Shown one piece after another: positions 40,548 to 49,430 of a stretch of DNA of 64,000 nt (position 1 is the stretch's first letter; each line of letters begins with the position of its first letter). A program made the translations under genes and the position numbers. The notes beneath the pieces were generated by a model that was not told the DNA's origin, did no database searches, and was given only the letters and a program-made list of their open reading frames with translations. The DNA is taken from NCBI GenBank assembly GCA_018241525.1, contig JAFEDR010000010.1:248001-312000 (forward strand), in the 5' to 3' direction. Source of the stretch: Pseudomonadota bacterium (lineage in GTDB: Bacteria; Pseudomonadota; Gammaproteobacteria; Steroidobacterales; Steroidobacteraceae).

Positions 40548-41349
40548 CACCGGCCGCGCCGGCCGCGCCGGCCGTCGCTGCGCGCCAGCGGCTCACAACC
40601 GGCGGCGCGGAGCGCGGCAGCAGCGGCGCGGCGCAGACGAAGCGGCCGGCGGGCGCGAGGCCCGCCGCCGCGGCGAGGCCGGCCGCGACCGCGGCCTCCG
40701 TCTCGCCGTGGTTCACCATCCAGCAGGCCCCGCCCGGCACGAGGTTCGCGCGGACGCGCGCGAACAGCGCCGCGGGGTCGAGCACCCGCAGCGGCAGGCG
40801 CCACGCGAGCACGGGCGCCGGGGTCACGAACGGGAAGAAGAGCGTCACGAGTTCCGCCGGTCGCGCGACCGTCGCGTAGTCGGCTACCTCGAAGCGGGTT
40901 CCCGGCAGCGAGGCGATCGTGCCGAGCGCCCGCTCGGCGCGGTTGATGCCGCCGCGCAGGCGCCGGAAGCCCTCGAGCTCGAAGCCGGTCAGCGTCGCGG
41001 GCGCGAAGGCCGCCACGAGCGCCGGCGCGTACCAGAAGCTCGCCGAGCCGACGTCGTGCACCCGTCCGCCCCGCGGCAGCGGCTCGCCGAACGCGGCGGC
41101 GGCGTCCTCGAGCAGCGCGAGCCGCGCGTAGTTCTCGAGCGCCGTCGGCCGCGACAGGCGGGCCTCGAAGGCGACGCCGTGGCGCGCGCGCAGCGCCTCG
41201 ATGCGCCGCGACGTGGCGCTGGGGAGCGAGCCGCCATCGAGCGAGCCCGCCGCGATCTCCGGGCGGGGACCGCGGACGCGGCCAAGCCGCTCGGAGAGCG
41301 CCAGCCAGAACCCGTAGTACGCCGAGCGCAGCCGCTCGAGTCCGTGCAT
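40495..41349 (-). CDS. Putative class I SAM-dependent methyltransferase
   Basis: A 284-residue protein with a possible SAM-binding strand-turn [21 protein letters not shown] around residue 95, followed by [12 protein letters not shown] (acidic end of strand 2) and [11 protein letters not shown] in a later strand. This order suggests a class I methyltransferase, but the glycine motif is not canonical. The C-terminal 25-30 residues (Ala/Gly/Pro-rich) run 53 bases into the convergent cytochrome gene and contain a small DNA repeat. ATG at 41349 is chosen; a GTG six bases upstream is possible. Function unknown. Confidence 0.62.
   Translation of the reverse strand: MHGLERLRSAYYGFWLALSERLGRVRGPRPEIAAGSLDGGSLPSATSRRIEALRARHGVAFEARLSRPTALENYARLALLEDAAAAFGEPLPRGGRVHDVGSASFWYAPALVAAFAPATLTGFELEGFRRLRGGINRAERALGTIASLPGTRFEVADYATVARPAELVTLFFPFVTPAPVLAWRLPLRVLDPAALFARVRANLVPGGACWMVNHGETEAAVAAGLAAAAGLAPAGRFVCAAPLLPRSAPPVVSRWRAATAGAAGAAGATAAPPGTPPPRASVPP
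40551..40574. repeat. Short tandem repeat CGGCCGCGC
   Basis: Two and two-thirds copies of a nine-base unit just after the diheme cytochrome stop, inside the C-terminal codons of the convergent methyltransferase-like gene, where it encodes an Ala/Gly run. It is also self-complementary. Its size suggests simple slippage rather than a regulatory array. Confidence 0.6.
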
Positions 41350-41453
41350 CGTCACCCGCCCGTTCGTCCCCGGCCTCGCCGCGCCCGGCGCAGTCTCGCC
41401 GAGCGCGCGCCTGTGGGACAATCCCCGCGCCGCGCCCGGGCGGCGCTCCCCGG

Positions 41454-43772
41454 ATGCCGCCGTTGCGCCTGCGACCGCCTGTCCCTGCCCTCGTGCTCCT
41501 GCTCGCGCTCGGCCTGCCGCCCGGACCGGCGCTCGCGGCGCCGGCGGCCGCTCCGCTGGTCGCGCTCGGTGCCGGTCACTACGCGACCGCGCCGCGTGCC
41601 GGCACCGAAGACGCGCGCACGCTGCCGCCCGACCCGCGCTACCGCGCCGGCGCCGAGCTCGGGCTCGCGGCCCCGGCCGGCCAGTGGTATTCCTCGGTGC
41701 TCTACCAGCGCTGGTCACGGCCGCTCTACGCGCTGCCGCTGAGCGCACGCGCGGCACCCGAGGGCGTCGAGATCGGCTGGCCGCACGGCGAGCTGGTCGT
41801 CGGGCAGCCGGGCGGCCGGCGGGCGATGCACTGGCTACACGCGCCGGAGCTCACCGTGGCGCCGCTCGGCTTCCGGCCCGAGGACGCGCGCCTCGAGCAG
41901 CACGGCGACTGGCACGCCCGCGTGCGCCTCGGCACGCGCGCGGGGCCGGCGCTGCACGTGACCCTGCTGCACGGCAGCCCGTTCGCGTACTTCGACTGCG
42001 ACGCGGGTGACGTGGCGCTGCGGATCCGCGCTGCGGCGGCGCCGCTTGAAGCGCTGCCACGCGGCGTACGCACGCCGCCCGTGGCGGCGTTCACGACCGC
42101 GGGCCATGCCTACGCGCTCTTCGCGCCCACCGGCGCACGCCTCGAGTGGACCTCGCCCTCCGAGCTCGTCGTGCACCTGCCGCCGCGGGCGCGCTACTTC
42201 TCGGTGGCGGCGCTGCCCGAGGCGGGCGCGGCGACGCTCGCCGAGTTCCAGCGCCTCGCCTACGCGTTCCCGACCGACACCCGGGCGAGCTGGGAGTACG
42301 ACGAGGCGCGCGGCCTCGTGCGCACGAGCTTTCGCGTCACGACCGTCGCGCGCGAGGGGGACAACCGCGACACGCTGCTCGGGCTCTATCCGCACCACTG
42401 GGCGGCGCTCGCGCAGCCGCTCGCCGAGCGGCACCGCTACGCGACGGTGCGCGGTCCGATCCGCCTCGTCGCGGGCCAGGCCTTCGCGACCGAGCTGCGC
42501 TACCGCGGCTTCGTGCCCTACTGGCCGGGCCTGCGCGACGCCGGCAACCGCGCGCAGCTCGCCGCGCAGCTCGCGGCCGAGACGCGCGCCCCGCCGGTCG
42601 AGGGCTCGGGCGGCGGGCCGTACTGGCTCGGCAAGGAGCTGAACGCCCTCGCCCAGCTCGCGCGCATCGCCGACGTCGAGGGCGACGCGGCCCGGCGCGA
42701 CGCCTGGTTCGGGGAGTTGCGCGGCCGGATGGAGGCGGCGTTCGACGGCCGCCACGCGGTGTACTTCGTCGAGGATCGGCGCAACGGTGCCTGGCTCGGC
42801 TACCCCCAGGAATACCAGAGCATCCAGGACCTGAACGACCACCACTTCCATTACGGCTACTGGCTCAACGCCGCCGGCGAGCTCGCGCTGCAGGATCCGG
42901 GCTGGCTTGCGCCCGGGCGCTACGGCGGCATGGTCGGGCGGCTGATCGCCGACGTCGCGACCGCGGAGCGCGGTCGCGCCGACTTCCCGTACCTGCGCTA
43001 CTTCGACCCGTACGAGGGCCACTCGTGGGCCTCCGGCATCGTCGACCTCGACGCCGGCAACGACCAGGAGTCCTCGTCCGAGGCCGTCAACGCCTGGGCG
43101 GGCCTCGTGCTCCTCGGCGAGGCGAGCGGCAACCGCGCGCTCAGGGACCTCGGCGTCTATCTCTATGCCTCGGAGATCGCGTCGGTGGAGGCCTACTGGT
43201 TCGACCGCCACCACGAGGTGCTGGCGCCGGAGTATGCGGTACCGTTCGCGACCATCGTCTGGGGCGGCAAGTACGACCACGCCACCTGGTGGACCGAGGA
43301 GCCGCGCCAGGTCGCGCTGATCAACACGATCCCGTTCACGCCGGCCTCGACCTACCTCGGCGCCGATCCCGCACTGGTGCGCGCGATCGTCGCGCGGCTG
43401 CCGGCCGAGGAGGCGGCGTATCGCGCGCGCACCGAGACCGACGGCACCGAGCCCGACGTCTGGCAGGACCTGCTCGCCTCCTACCTCGCGCTCGCCGATC
43501 CCGCGGCGGCGCGGCGGCGTTGGGACCCGGCCGGTGCGGTCGAGTTCGGCGAGACGCGCAGCCACACGCTCTTCTGGCTCGCGAGCCTCGCGGAGCTCGG
43601 CACCCCGGACCTCTCGGTCGGCGCCGACACGACGCTCTACGCGGTGTTCCGCGCGCCGGGCGGCGCGCGCACCTACCTCGCCTACAATGCGGGCAGCACG
43701 CCCCGGCGCGTGCGCTTCTCGACCGGTGTCGAGCTCGAGGTCGGTCCGCACGCGCTCGCGCGCTCGCCGTGA
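41454..43772 (+). CDS. Secreted endo-beta-1,3-glucanase, glycoside hydrolase family 81
   Basis: Cleaves beta-1,3-glucans (laminarin, fungal or algal cell-wall glucan). The 772-residue protein has a signal peptide (ALVLLLALGLPPGPALAAP), an N-terminal beta domain, and the (alpha/alpha)6 catalytic part with the GH81 signatures LNDHHFHYGYW near residue 460, YEGHSWASG and GNDQESSSEAVNAW near 535-545, where the candidate catalytic acids lie. The family assignment rests on these motifs. The ATG at 41454 has a GACAAT-like hexamer about 35 bases upstream. A TonB-dependent receptor gene follows, so import of released oligosaccharide is plausible. Confidence 0.9.
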   Translation: MPPLRLRPPVPALVLLLALGLPPGPALAAPAAAPLVALGAGHYATAPRAGTEDARTLPPDPRYRAGAELGLAAPAGQWYSSVLYQRWSRPLYALPLSARAAPEGVEIGWPHGELVVGQPGGRRAMHWLHAPELTVAPLGFRPEDARLEQHGDWHARVRLGTRAGPALHVTLLHGSPFAYFDCDAGDVALRIRAAAAPLEALPRGVRTPPVAAFTTAGHAYALFAPTGARLEWTSPSELVVHLPPRARYFSVAALPEAGAATLAEFQRLAYAFPTDTRASWEYDEARGLVRTSFRVTTVAREGDNRDTLLGLYPHHWAALAQPLAERHRYATVRGPIRLVAGQAFATELRYRGFVPYWPGLRDAGNRAQLAAQLAAETRAPPVEGSGGGPYWLGKELNALAQLARIADVEGDAARRDAWFGELRGRMEAAFDGRHAVYFVEDRRNGAWLGYPQEYQSIQDLNDHHFHYGYWLNAAGELALQDPGWLAPGRYGGMVGRLIADVATAERGRADFPYLRYFDPYEGHSWASGIVDLDAGNDQESSSEAVNAWAGLVLLGEASGNRALRDLGVYLYASEIASVEAYWFDRHHEVLAPEYAVPFATIVWGGKYDHATWWTEEPRQVALINTIPFTPASTYLGADPALVRAIVARLPAEEAAYRARTETDGTEPDVWQDLLASYLALADPAAARRRWDPAGAVEFGETRSHTLFWLASLAELGTPDLSVGADTTLYAVFRAPGGARTYLAYNAGSTPRRVRFSTGVELEVGPHALARSP

Positions 43773-43819
43773 GTGCCGTGCCGGCACAGTATCCTCCCGG
43801 CGCTGCCACCGGAGGCGGG

Positions 43820-45790
43820 TTGCCCGCAGATCGTCACGAGGCGCGCGCGACGCGCCGTTCACCCTTTGCCCGCGCCGCGGCGGCCGCCGCGCTCGGCTGC
43901 CTGTGGGCGACGGGCGCGATGGCCGAGCCCGTCCAGGAAAATGCCGTCACCGCGGCCGAGGACGCCTTCGGGCTCGCGGTCGGCAACCAGGCGATCGGGC
44001 TCTACTCGATGTCGGAGGCGCGCGGCTTCAACCCGCAGCAGGCGGGCAACCTGCGGCTCGAGGGCCTGTACTTCGATTCACCGAGCGCCTACCTGCCGCC
44101 GTGCCTGATGCGCGCGACCGTGATGCGCATCGGCATCACCGCGCAGTCGTACAGCTTCCCGGCGCCGACCGGCATCGCGGACCTCAAGCTGCACGTGCCG
44201 GGCGACCAGGCCGGCGTCGGCGGCTACCTGAGCCGCGGCCCGTACGCGGACGCGGCGCTGCGGGTCGAGGCGGAGGCGCCGCTCGGCGAGCACCTCGCCG
44301 GCAGTGCCTGCGGCTCGATCGACTCCAACTTCGCGCCCGACCAGGCGCGCGAGTCGACCAACACCAGCGTCGGCGCGGTGCTGCGCTGGCATCCGTTCGA
44401 GCAGCTCGAGGTGCTGCCCTTCGCGGCGATGCAGAACGGCGGGCAGTACCGGATGGTGCCGATGGTGTTCAGCGACGGCGCGCAGCCGCCGCCCGAGTTC
44501 GACGTGCGCGACCTCGCGGCGCTGCCCGGCACGAGCTACGGCTGGCGCAACGTGGTCGTCGGCGCGATCGCCCGGCTGCGACTCGGCGCCGAGTGGAGCC
44601 TCGATGCCGGCGCCTTCCGCGCCACCGAGCAGGACCGCCGCTCCGACATCGATGAGTACCTGCTGGGCGCACCGGGCGCCCCGGTCGGCCACCTGGTCGA
44701 TGCGCTGCCGCCGCTGAGCTCCGCCTCGACCTCGGGCGAGCTGCGGCTGGTACGCCGCTTCGGCAGTGGCGCCCACCAGCGCAAGCTCGACTTGTCGGTG
44801 CGCGCGCGGCGCTCGGAGCGTGCCTACGGCGGCGACACGCTCTGGTGCTACCCGGACACGCCGCTGACGGGGCCGGCCGCGAGCGGGCCCCCCGCCTCGT
44901 GTGGGCTGCCGGGGCTGCCGGCGAGTCTCGACGAGACGCGGCAGGTCGATGCGGGGATCGTCTACGAGGAGCGCTGGACCGGGGTCGGCTCCGTCGGCGT
45001 CGGCCTGCTGCGCAGCCACTACACCCGCGCGATCCGCAGCGACGAGACGACGCAGCCGGCGACGCTCGCGACGCCCTGGCTCGCGAGCGTGCGCTTCACC
45101 GCCGAGCCGCGCGCCGGGCTCACGCTGTACGGCAGTTTCCTGCAGGGCCTCGAGGACTCCGCGCTCGCGCCCTACTCGGCGACCAACCGCGGCGAGCCGC
45201 CGCCCGCGACCCGCTCGCGCCAGGCGGACGCGGGATTGCGCTATGCGCCCGGCCAGCACCTGTCGCTGGTCGCCGGCGTCTTCGACATCCAGAAGGCGTA
45301 TTTCAACCTCGACGCGGGCGGGCTCTACACCGCGCTCGGCTCGGTGCGCCACCGCGGCGTCGAGGCCTCGCTCGTCTACGGCAACGGCGGGCTCACCGTG
45401 CTCGCGGGCGCCGTGCGCCTGCGCCCGCACGTCGAGCGCTTCGCGGCCGAGCCCTGGGCGACGGGCTCGGAGCCGGTGGGTCCCGTGCCTCTCGAGGCGA
45501 CGCTGAACTTCGACTACGCGCCGCCGCGCTGGAAGCCGCTCGCCGCCTCGCTCGCGATCAACCATGAGTCGGCGCGGACGGCGACGCTCGACAACCGCTA
45601 CACGCTGCCCTCGCTGACGGTGGTCAACGCGGGGCTCCGGCTCGAGACCACGATGCGCGGCCGGCCGCTCACGGTGCGGCTCGACGGCGCGAACCTGCTG
45701 AACCGCCAGGGCGTGCACCTCTCGCCGGTCGGCCAGGTGCTGCCCGAGTTCGGCCGGCGCGTGATGCTGAGCCTCTCGGTCGATCGCTGA
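43820..45790 (+). CDS. TonB-dependent receptor, outer membrane
   Basis: An outer-membrane barrel of about 656 residues after a signal peptide ([15 protein letters not shown] through GAMAEP). The N-terminal plug is compact: DAFGLAVGNQAIGLYSM, RGFNPQQAGNLRLEGLYFD, and YSFPAPTGIADLKL. The barrel ends in GRRVMLSLSVDR, with RLDGANLLNRQGVH before it, the usual receptor C-terminal region. No clear TonB box was seen. TTG at 43820 is proposed because GGAGG lies just upstream; GTG at 43769 or 43778, overlapping or following the GH81 stop, are alternatives that add 14-17 residues. Probably co-transcribed with GH81; the ligand is inferred, not shown. Confidence 0.8.
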   Translation: MPADRHEARATRRSPFARAAAAAALGCLWATGAMAEPVQENAVTAAEDAFGLAVGNQAIGLYSMSEARGFNPQQAGNLRLEGLYFDSPSAYLPPCLMRATVMRIGITAQSYSFPAPTGIADLKLHVPGDQAGVGGYLSRGPYADAALRVEAEAPLGEHLAGSACGSIDSNFAPDQARESTNTSVGAVLRWHPFEQLEVLPFAAMQNGGQYRMVPMVFSDGAQPPPEFDVRDLAALPGTSYGWRNVVVGAIARLRLGAEWSLDAGAFRATEQDRRSDIDEYLLGAPGAPVGHLVDALPPLSSASTSGELRLVRRFGSGAHQRKLDLSVRARRSERAYGGDTLWCYPDTPLTGPAASGPPASCGLPGLPASLDETRQVDAGIVYEERWTGVGSVGVGLLRSHYTRAIRSDETTQPATLATPWLASVRFTAEPRAGLTLYGSFLQGLEDSALAPYSATNRGEPPPATRSRQADAGLRYAPGQHLSLVAGVFDIQKAYFNLDAGGLYTALGSVRHRGVEASLVYGNGGLTVLAGAVRLRPHVERFAAEPWATGSEPVGPVPLEATLNFDYAPPRWKPLAASLAINHESARTATLDNRYTLPSLTVVNAGLRLETTMRGRPLTVRLDGANLLNRQGVHLSPVGQVLPEFGRRVMLSLSVDR

Positions 45791-45806
45791 CGAGCGATGG
45801 CACGGC

Positions 45807-46313
45807 TCAGTCGCGGGCCTCGAAGGCCGCGTGGTAGGCGACCGTGCCGCGCGGGCGCGGGCCCGCGAACGACACGGCCAGGAAGTACTCGGCGGGAACG
45901 CCCGGCAGCACGAGTCCGGAATCGGCCCGAAAGCCGAACCGGCCGTAGAACGCGGGCTCGCCGAGCACCACGCAGCCGGCGGCTCCGCCGGCTCGCAGCT
46001 CCAGCAGCGCCTGCTCGAGCAGGCGCGAGCCGATCCCGCGCCGCTGCCGGTCGGGCAGGACCGACACCGGGCCGAGGCCGAACCAGCCCGATGCGCCGCC
46101 CGAAATGGACACCGGCGAGATCGCAACGTGCCCGACCACGACGCCGGCCTCGGTGGCGACCAGCGAGACGTGCAGCGCCCCCGCCCGCCGCAGCGCCGCG
46201 ACGATGAAGTGCTCGGTGTGGCTCGTGTGTGGCGCCGTCCGGAAGGCCGCCGCGGTCAGCGTCGCGATCGCCGGTGCATCGTCCGGGGTCTCCGGCCGGA
46301 TCGTGAGGCTCAT
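45807..46313 (-). CDS. GNAT family N-acetyltransferase (YhbS-like)
   Basis: A 168-residue acetyl-CoA-dependent acyltransferase. It starts MSLTIRPETPDDAPAI, has VVGHVAISPVSI, then GLGPVSVLPDRQRRGIGSRLL with the pyrophosphate-binding Q/RxxGxG/A loop, and a late CVVLGEPAFYGRFGF segment typical of YhbS-type members. The substrate is unknown. It converges with the receptor gene (16 bases apart). No operon partner is evident; the SRAP gene lies 68 bases upstream on the same strand. Confidence 0.88.
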   Translation of the reverse strand: MSLTIRPETPDDAPAIATLTAAAFRTAPHTSHTEHFIVAALRRAGALHVSLVATEAGVVVGHVAISPVSISGGASGWFGLGPVSVLPDRQRRGIGSRLLEQALLELRAGGAAGCVVLGEPAFYGRFGFRADSGLVLPGVPAEYFLAVSFAGPRPRGTVAYHAAFEARD

Positions 46314-46381
46314 GGCCGCACTCTAGCGCGGCGCGCCGATGCGGGCGGCCGTGACCGTGCCGCGACACCCGCGGCGGCCCT

Positions 46382-47077
46382 TCACAGATCGAGGTTGCCG
46401 GTCCGCGGGCGCCTCGGCGGCGCGGCCGCCGGTGCGCCCTCGATCACGTCCATCGAGGGCGGCACGACCAGCGTGCTCGCCTCCTCGCGCGTGCCATAGA
46501 GCCAGCGCTCGACGTCGGCCTGCTCGATGGCGACCACCGAGCGCTTGTCCTGCTCGTCCGGGCCGTACGCCGGGTCGGGCTTGTGCATGCGCCGCATCAG
46601 CGGGTGCTGGTCGGCGTTGATCGTCAGCATCGTGTAGCTCTCGTGGAGCTCGCCCGTCGCGACGTCGGTCCAGGCATTCCACAGGCCAGCCAGGCCCCAC
46701 GGTGCCCCGTCGCGGCGCGTGAAGCGCCACCAGACGTTGCGGCCCGTCTCCCAGTTCGGCTCGTCGAAGGACAGCGCCGGGATCAGGCAGCGCTGGCCGC
46801 GCGCCCACGGCACCTTGTACGAGGCCTTCTGCGTCAGCTCCTCGAAGCGCGCGTTAAACGTGGAGAAGGCGACGTGCGCCTCCTTCGCGAACGACGGGAT
46901 CAGGCCCCACTGGCCGATCACGCACTCGAGCGCCGGCTCGACCGCATGCTGGGCACGGCGGATGAACGGGCCCTGCGCGCGGGGATGGAGGCTGACCGTG
47001 AGCCAGGTCTGGCCCGGCCGGATCTGCCAGTAGCGCTCGATCGCGGCGTCGTCCGAGCTCACGTACTTGGTACACAT
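46382..47077 (-). CDS. SRAP (SOS response-associated peptidase) family protein, MCTK variant
   Basis: SRAP proteins (YedK/HMCES) crosslink to abasic sites in single-stranded DNA through the amino-terminal cysteine left after Met removal. The 231-residue protein keeps Cys2 (MCTKY), the FNARFEEL block with Asn/Arg, RGQRCLIPALSF, an acidic site in FDEPNWETG, and LTINADQHPLMRRMH with the late His. It has MCTK rather than the usual MCGR, and the loop near the FDEP site is unusual. The start is ATG at 47077. The tRNA-Lys gene lies just upstream. The C-terminal tail is Pro/Arg-rich. Confidence 0.85.
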   Translation of the reverse strand: MCTKYVSSDDAAIERYWQIRPGQTWLTVSLHPRAQGPFIRRAQHAVEPALECVIGQWGLIPSFAKEAHVAFSTFNARFEELTQKASYKVPWARGQRCLIPALSFDEPNWETGRNVWWRFTRRDGAPWGLAGLWNAWTDVATGELHESYTMLTINADQHPLMRRMHKPDPAYGPDEQDKRSVVAIEQADVERWLYGTREEASTLVVPPSMDVIEGAPAAAPPRRPRTGNLDL

Positions 47078-47114
47078 CGGGCCGCTCGCTCCATGGCCGC
47101 CGGCGGCGCGGGAC

Positions 47115-47189
47115 TGGTGGGCCGTGCTGGGATCGAACCAGCGACCAACTGGTTAAAAGCCAGCTGCTCTACCGCTGAGCTAACGGCCC
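47115..47189 (-). tRNA. tRNA-Lys (anticodon TTT)
   Basis: The minus strand folds as a full cloverleaf: acceptor GGGCCGT paired with ACGGCCC, a D arm GCTCAGCGGTAGAGC, an anticodon loop CTTTTAA with anticodon TTT, and a T arm with GTTCGATCC. The terminal CCA is encoded. This tRNA is a substrate of MnmA, which is encoded in this window. No integrase or direct repeat was seen beside it. Confidence 0.97.
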
Positions 47190-47229
47190 GCGATCCGGCG
47201 CGGATTCTAGCAGGCGGATCGCGTCCGGC

Positions 47230-48060
47230 TCAGTGCCGGGCGGCCTGGTAGAGCGGCTCGACCACCGGGATCCGCGCCTCGAGGTCGCTGATCCGGGTGC
47301 TGCTCGAGGGGTGCGTGCTGAGCCACTGCGGCGTCCCCTGGCCCTCGGCCGCCGACATCTTCTGCCACAGTGACAGCGCCGCGTGCGGGTCGTAGCCCGC
47401 CCGCGCCATCAGCTCGAGGCCGATCACGTCCGCCTCCGACTCCTGCTGTCGGCTGTGCGGCAGCCCGAAGGTCACGTCGGCGACCTGCGAGGCGAGGTCG
47501 GCGACGTCGCCGAGGCCGACCACGGTCGCGACCCCGACGATCAGCAGGTTCTGGGCGTAGGCACGCGAGACCCGCTCGCGGGTGTGCTCGCGCAGCGCGT
47601 GCGCCATCTCGTGGCCGATCACGGCCGAGAGCTCGGCATCGGAGAGCGAGAGCTTCTCGACGAGGCCCGAGTACACCATGATCTTGCCGCCCGGCATGCA
47701 GTAGGCGTTGAGCTCGGGGTTCGACTGGACGTTGACCTCCCACTTCCAGCCGGGGGCGTCGGCGCGGAACACCGCCGTCTGCCGGATCAGCCGCTCCGAG
47801 ATCCGGTGCACCCGCGCGAGCAGCGCCGCATCGGCATTGAGCCGCCCCTGGCCCCGGGCCTGGTCGACCTCCTTGGCATACGCGGCCACTGCGCCCTGCT
47901 CGACGTCGGCCTCGCTGACGAGCATGGTCTGCTTGCGCTCGACGCCGATGGCGCCGGGCGCCGTGGTCTGCACGGTCGCGCAGCCGCCGATCACGAGCGC
48001 CGCGCCCGCGAGCAGCGCCTGCGCGAGGCGGCCGGTGCCGCGTCCGATTCCGGTCCCCAT
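47230..48060 (-). CDS. M48 family metalloprotease, lipoprotein
   Basis: A 276-residue periplasm-facing zinc protease. It has a lipoprotein signal with lipobox VIGGC (Cys near residue 27), the catalytic motif VIGHEMAHALREH near residue 150, the downstream glutamate in QQESEADVIGLELMARAGYDP, and an ending THPSSSTRISDLEAR typical of LoiP/BepA-like proteases that handle outer-membrane protein quality control. The start is ATG at 48060. It lies 15 bases downstream of queC on the same strand, possibly in the same transcript as the tol-pal and que genes. Confidence 0.93.
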   Translation of the reverse strand: MGTGIGRGTGRLAQALLAGAALVIGGCATVQTTAPGAIGVERKQTMLVSEADVEQGAVAAYAKEVDQARGQGRLNADAALLARVHRISERLIRQTAVFRADAPGWKWEVNVQSNPELNAYCMPGGKIMVYSGLVEKLSLSDAELSAVIGHEMAHALREHTRERVSRAYAQNLLIVGVATVVGLGDVADLASQVADVTFGLPHSRQQESEADVIGLELMARAGYDPHAALSLWQKMSAAEGQGTPQWLSTHPSSSTRISDLEARIPVVEPLYQAARH

Positions 48061-48075
48061 GTGCCTCCCTCCCCG

Positions 48076-48756
48076 TCAGCCGGCCCGGTAGCGGGTCGGA
48101 TCCGCGACGCCCGCCTGCTCGAAGCCCGCGCGCCGCAGCCGGCAGGCGTCGCAGCGCCCGCAGGCGCGCCCGGCGGCATCCGGCTGGTAGCAGGAGACCG
48201 TGAGCCCGTAGTCGAGCCCGAGCGCGACGCCGCGGCGGACGATGTCGGCCTTGCCGAGCGTCACGAGCGGTGCGCGGATGTGGAACGCCGCGCCCTCGAC
48301 GCCGGCCTTGGTCGCGAGCGCCGCGAGGCGCTCGAAGGCCGCGATGAACTCCGGCCGGCAGTCCGGATAGCCCGAATAGTCGATCGCGTTGACGCCGACG
48401 TGGATCTCGTCGGCGCCGAGCACCTCGGCCCAGCCGAGCGCGAGCGCGAGGAAGATCGTGTTGCGGGCCGGCACGTAGGTGACCGGGATGCCGCGGGTCG
48501 GCGCCTCCGGCACCGCGATCGCGGGGTCGGTGAGCGCCGAGCCGCCGATGCCGGCGAAATCGATGCGCATCGTGCGGTGCTCGCGGGCGCCGAGCGCGGC
48601 CGCGACCCGCGCCGCGGCCTCGAGCTCGACGCGATGCCGCTGGCCGTAGTCGAAGCTGAGCGCGTAGCACTCGCGGCCCTCGGCGCGCGCGATCGCGAGC
48701 ACCGTCGCCGAGTCGAGCCCGCCCGAGACCAGCACCACGGCACGCACCGCGCTCAC
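48076..48756 (-). CDS. queC: 7-cyano-7-deazaguanine synthase
   Basis: Converts 7-carboxy-7-deazaguanine to preQ0 in the queuosine tRNA-modification pathway. The 226-residue protein has the PP-loop [13 protein letters not shown] at the N-terminus, [28 protein letters not shown] and a C-terminal zinc-type cysteine cluster (CYQPD, then [10 protein letters not shown]). The GTG at 48756 overlaps the queE stop (GTGA), so the two consecutive enzymes are translationally linked. Confidence 0.97.
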   Translation of the reverse strand: MSAVRAVVLVSGGLDSATVLAIARAEGRECYALSFDYGQRHRVELEAAARVAAALGAREHRTMRIDFAGIGGSALTDPAIAVPEAPTRGIPVTYVPARNTIFLALALGWAEVLGADEIHVGVNAIDYSGYPDCRPEFIAAFERLAALATKAGVEGAAFHIRAPLVTLGKADIVRRGVALGLDYGLTVSCYQPDAAGRACGRCDACRLRRAGFEQAGVADPTRYRAG

Positions 48757-49427
48757 CGGCCGGGCTCCCCGCCCCACAGCACCTTGTGCAGCTGCAGCTG
48801 GAAGCGCACCGGCAGGCGGTCGGCGAGGATCCACTCGGCGAGCCGGGCGGGCTCGAGCTCGCCGGCGCTCGGCGAGAACAGCACCTGCACGCCAGGCGCG
48901 AGCTCCCGGCCGGCGAGGAAGGCCCGCGACCAGTCGTAGTCGGCGCGGTCGGTGATCACGAACTTGAGCTGGTCGTGCGGCCGCAGCGCGGTGAGATTCT
49001 CGAGGAAGTTGCGCGCCGACTCGCCCGAGCCCGGGGTCTTGACGTCGAGCACGCGCGCGACGCGCGCATCGACCGTACGCGCATCGATCGCGCCGCTCGT
49101 CTCGAGCGAGACCTTGAGTCCCGCATCGCACAGCCGCGTGAGCAGGCGCTGCGCGTTCGGCTGCGCGAGCGGCTCGCCGCCGGTGACGCAGACGTAGGGC
49201 GTGCCGAAGGAGCGTGCGCGCGCGACGAGCTCGCCGATCGACCACCAGTCGCCGCCGTAGAACGCGTACTCGGTGTCGCAGTAGCGGCAGCGCAGCGGGC
49301 AGCCCGTCAGGCGGATGAACACCGTCGGCCAGCCGACGGCGTCCGCCTCACCCTGCAGCGAGTGGAACACCTCGGTGATCCGCAGCCGCTCCCCGGCCGG
49401 GATCGCGTCGCGCGCACTTGCCGCCAT
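48753..49427 (-). CDS. queE: 7-carboxy-7-deazaguanine synthase
   Basis: A radical SAM enzyme forming 7-carboxy-7-deazaguanine, the substrate of QueC. The 224-residue protein has [24 protein letters not shown] and the cluster motif [11 protein letters not shown] (CxxxCxxC) near residue 43, then [12 protein letters not shown]. The ATG at 49427 follows the cpoB stop by three bases. The tol-pal-cpoB-queE-queC order is common in gammaproteobacteria. Confidence 0.97.
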   Translation of the reverse strand: MAASARDAIPAGERLRITEVFHSLQGEADAVGWPTVFIRLTGCPLRCRYCDTEYAFYGGDWWSIGELVARARSFGTPYVCVTGGEPLAQPNAQRLLTRLCDAGLKVSLETSGAIDARTVDARVARVLDVKTPGSGESARNFLENLTALRPHDQLKFVITDRADYDWSRAFLAGRELAPGVQVLFSPSAGELEPARLAEWILADRLPVRFQLQLHKVLWGGEPGR

Positions 49428-49430
49428 GGC

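Noticed and set aside
40551..40574. Tandem repeat as a CRISPR-like or regulatory array
   Set aside because: Fewer than three nine-base units, no spacers, and inside a coding frame.
42146..45790. A 1214-codon frame suggesting a receptor fused to a long N-terminal domain
   Set aside because: The first 540 or so codons are an off-frame reading of the GH81 gene; the receptor begins after the GH81 stop.
47115..47189. The tRNA-Lys gene as an attachment site for an integrated element
   Set aside because: No integrase, no direct repeat of the tRNA 3' end and no foreign gene block lies on either side.
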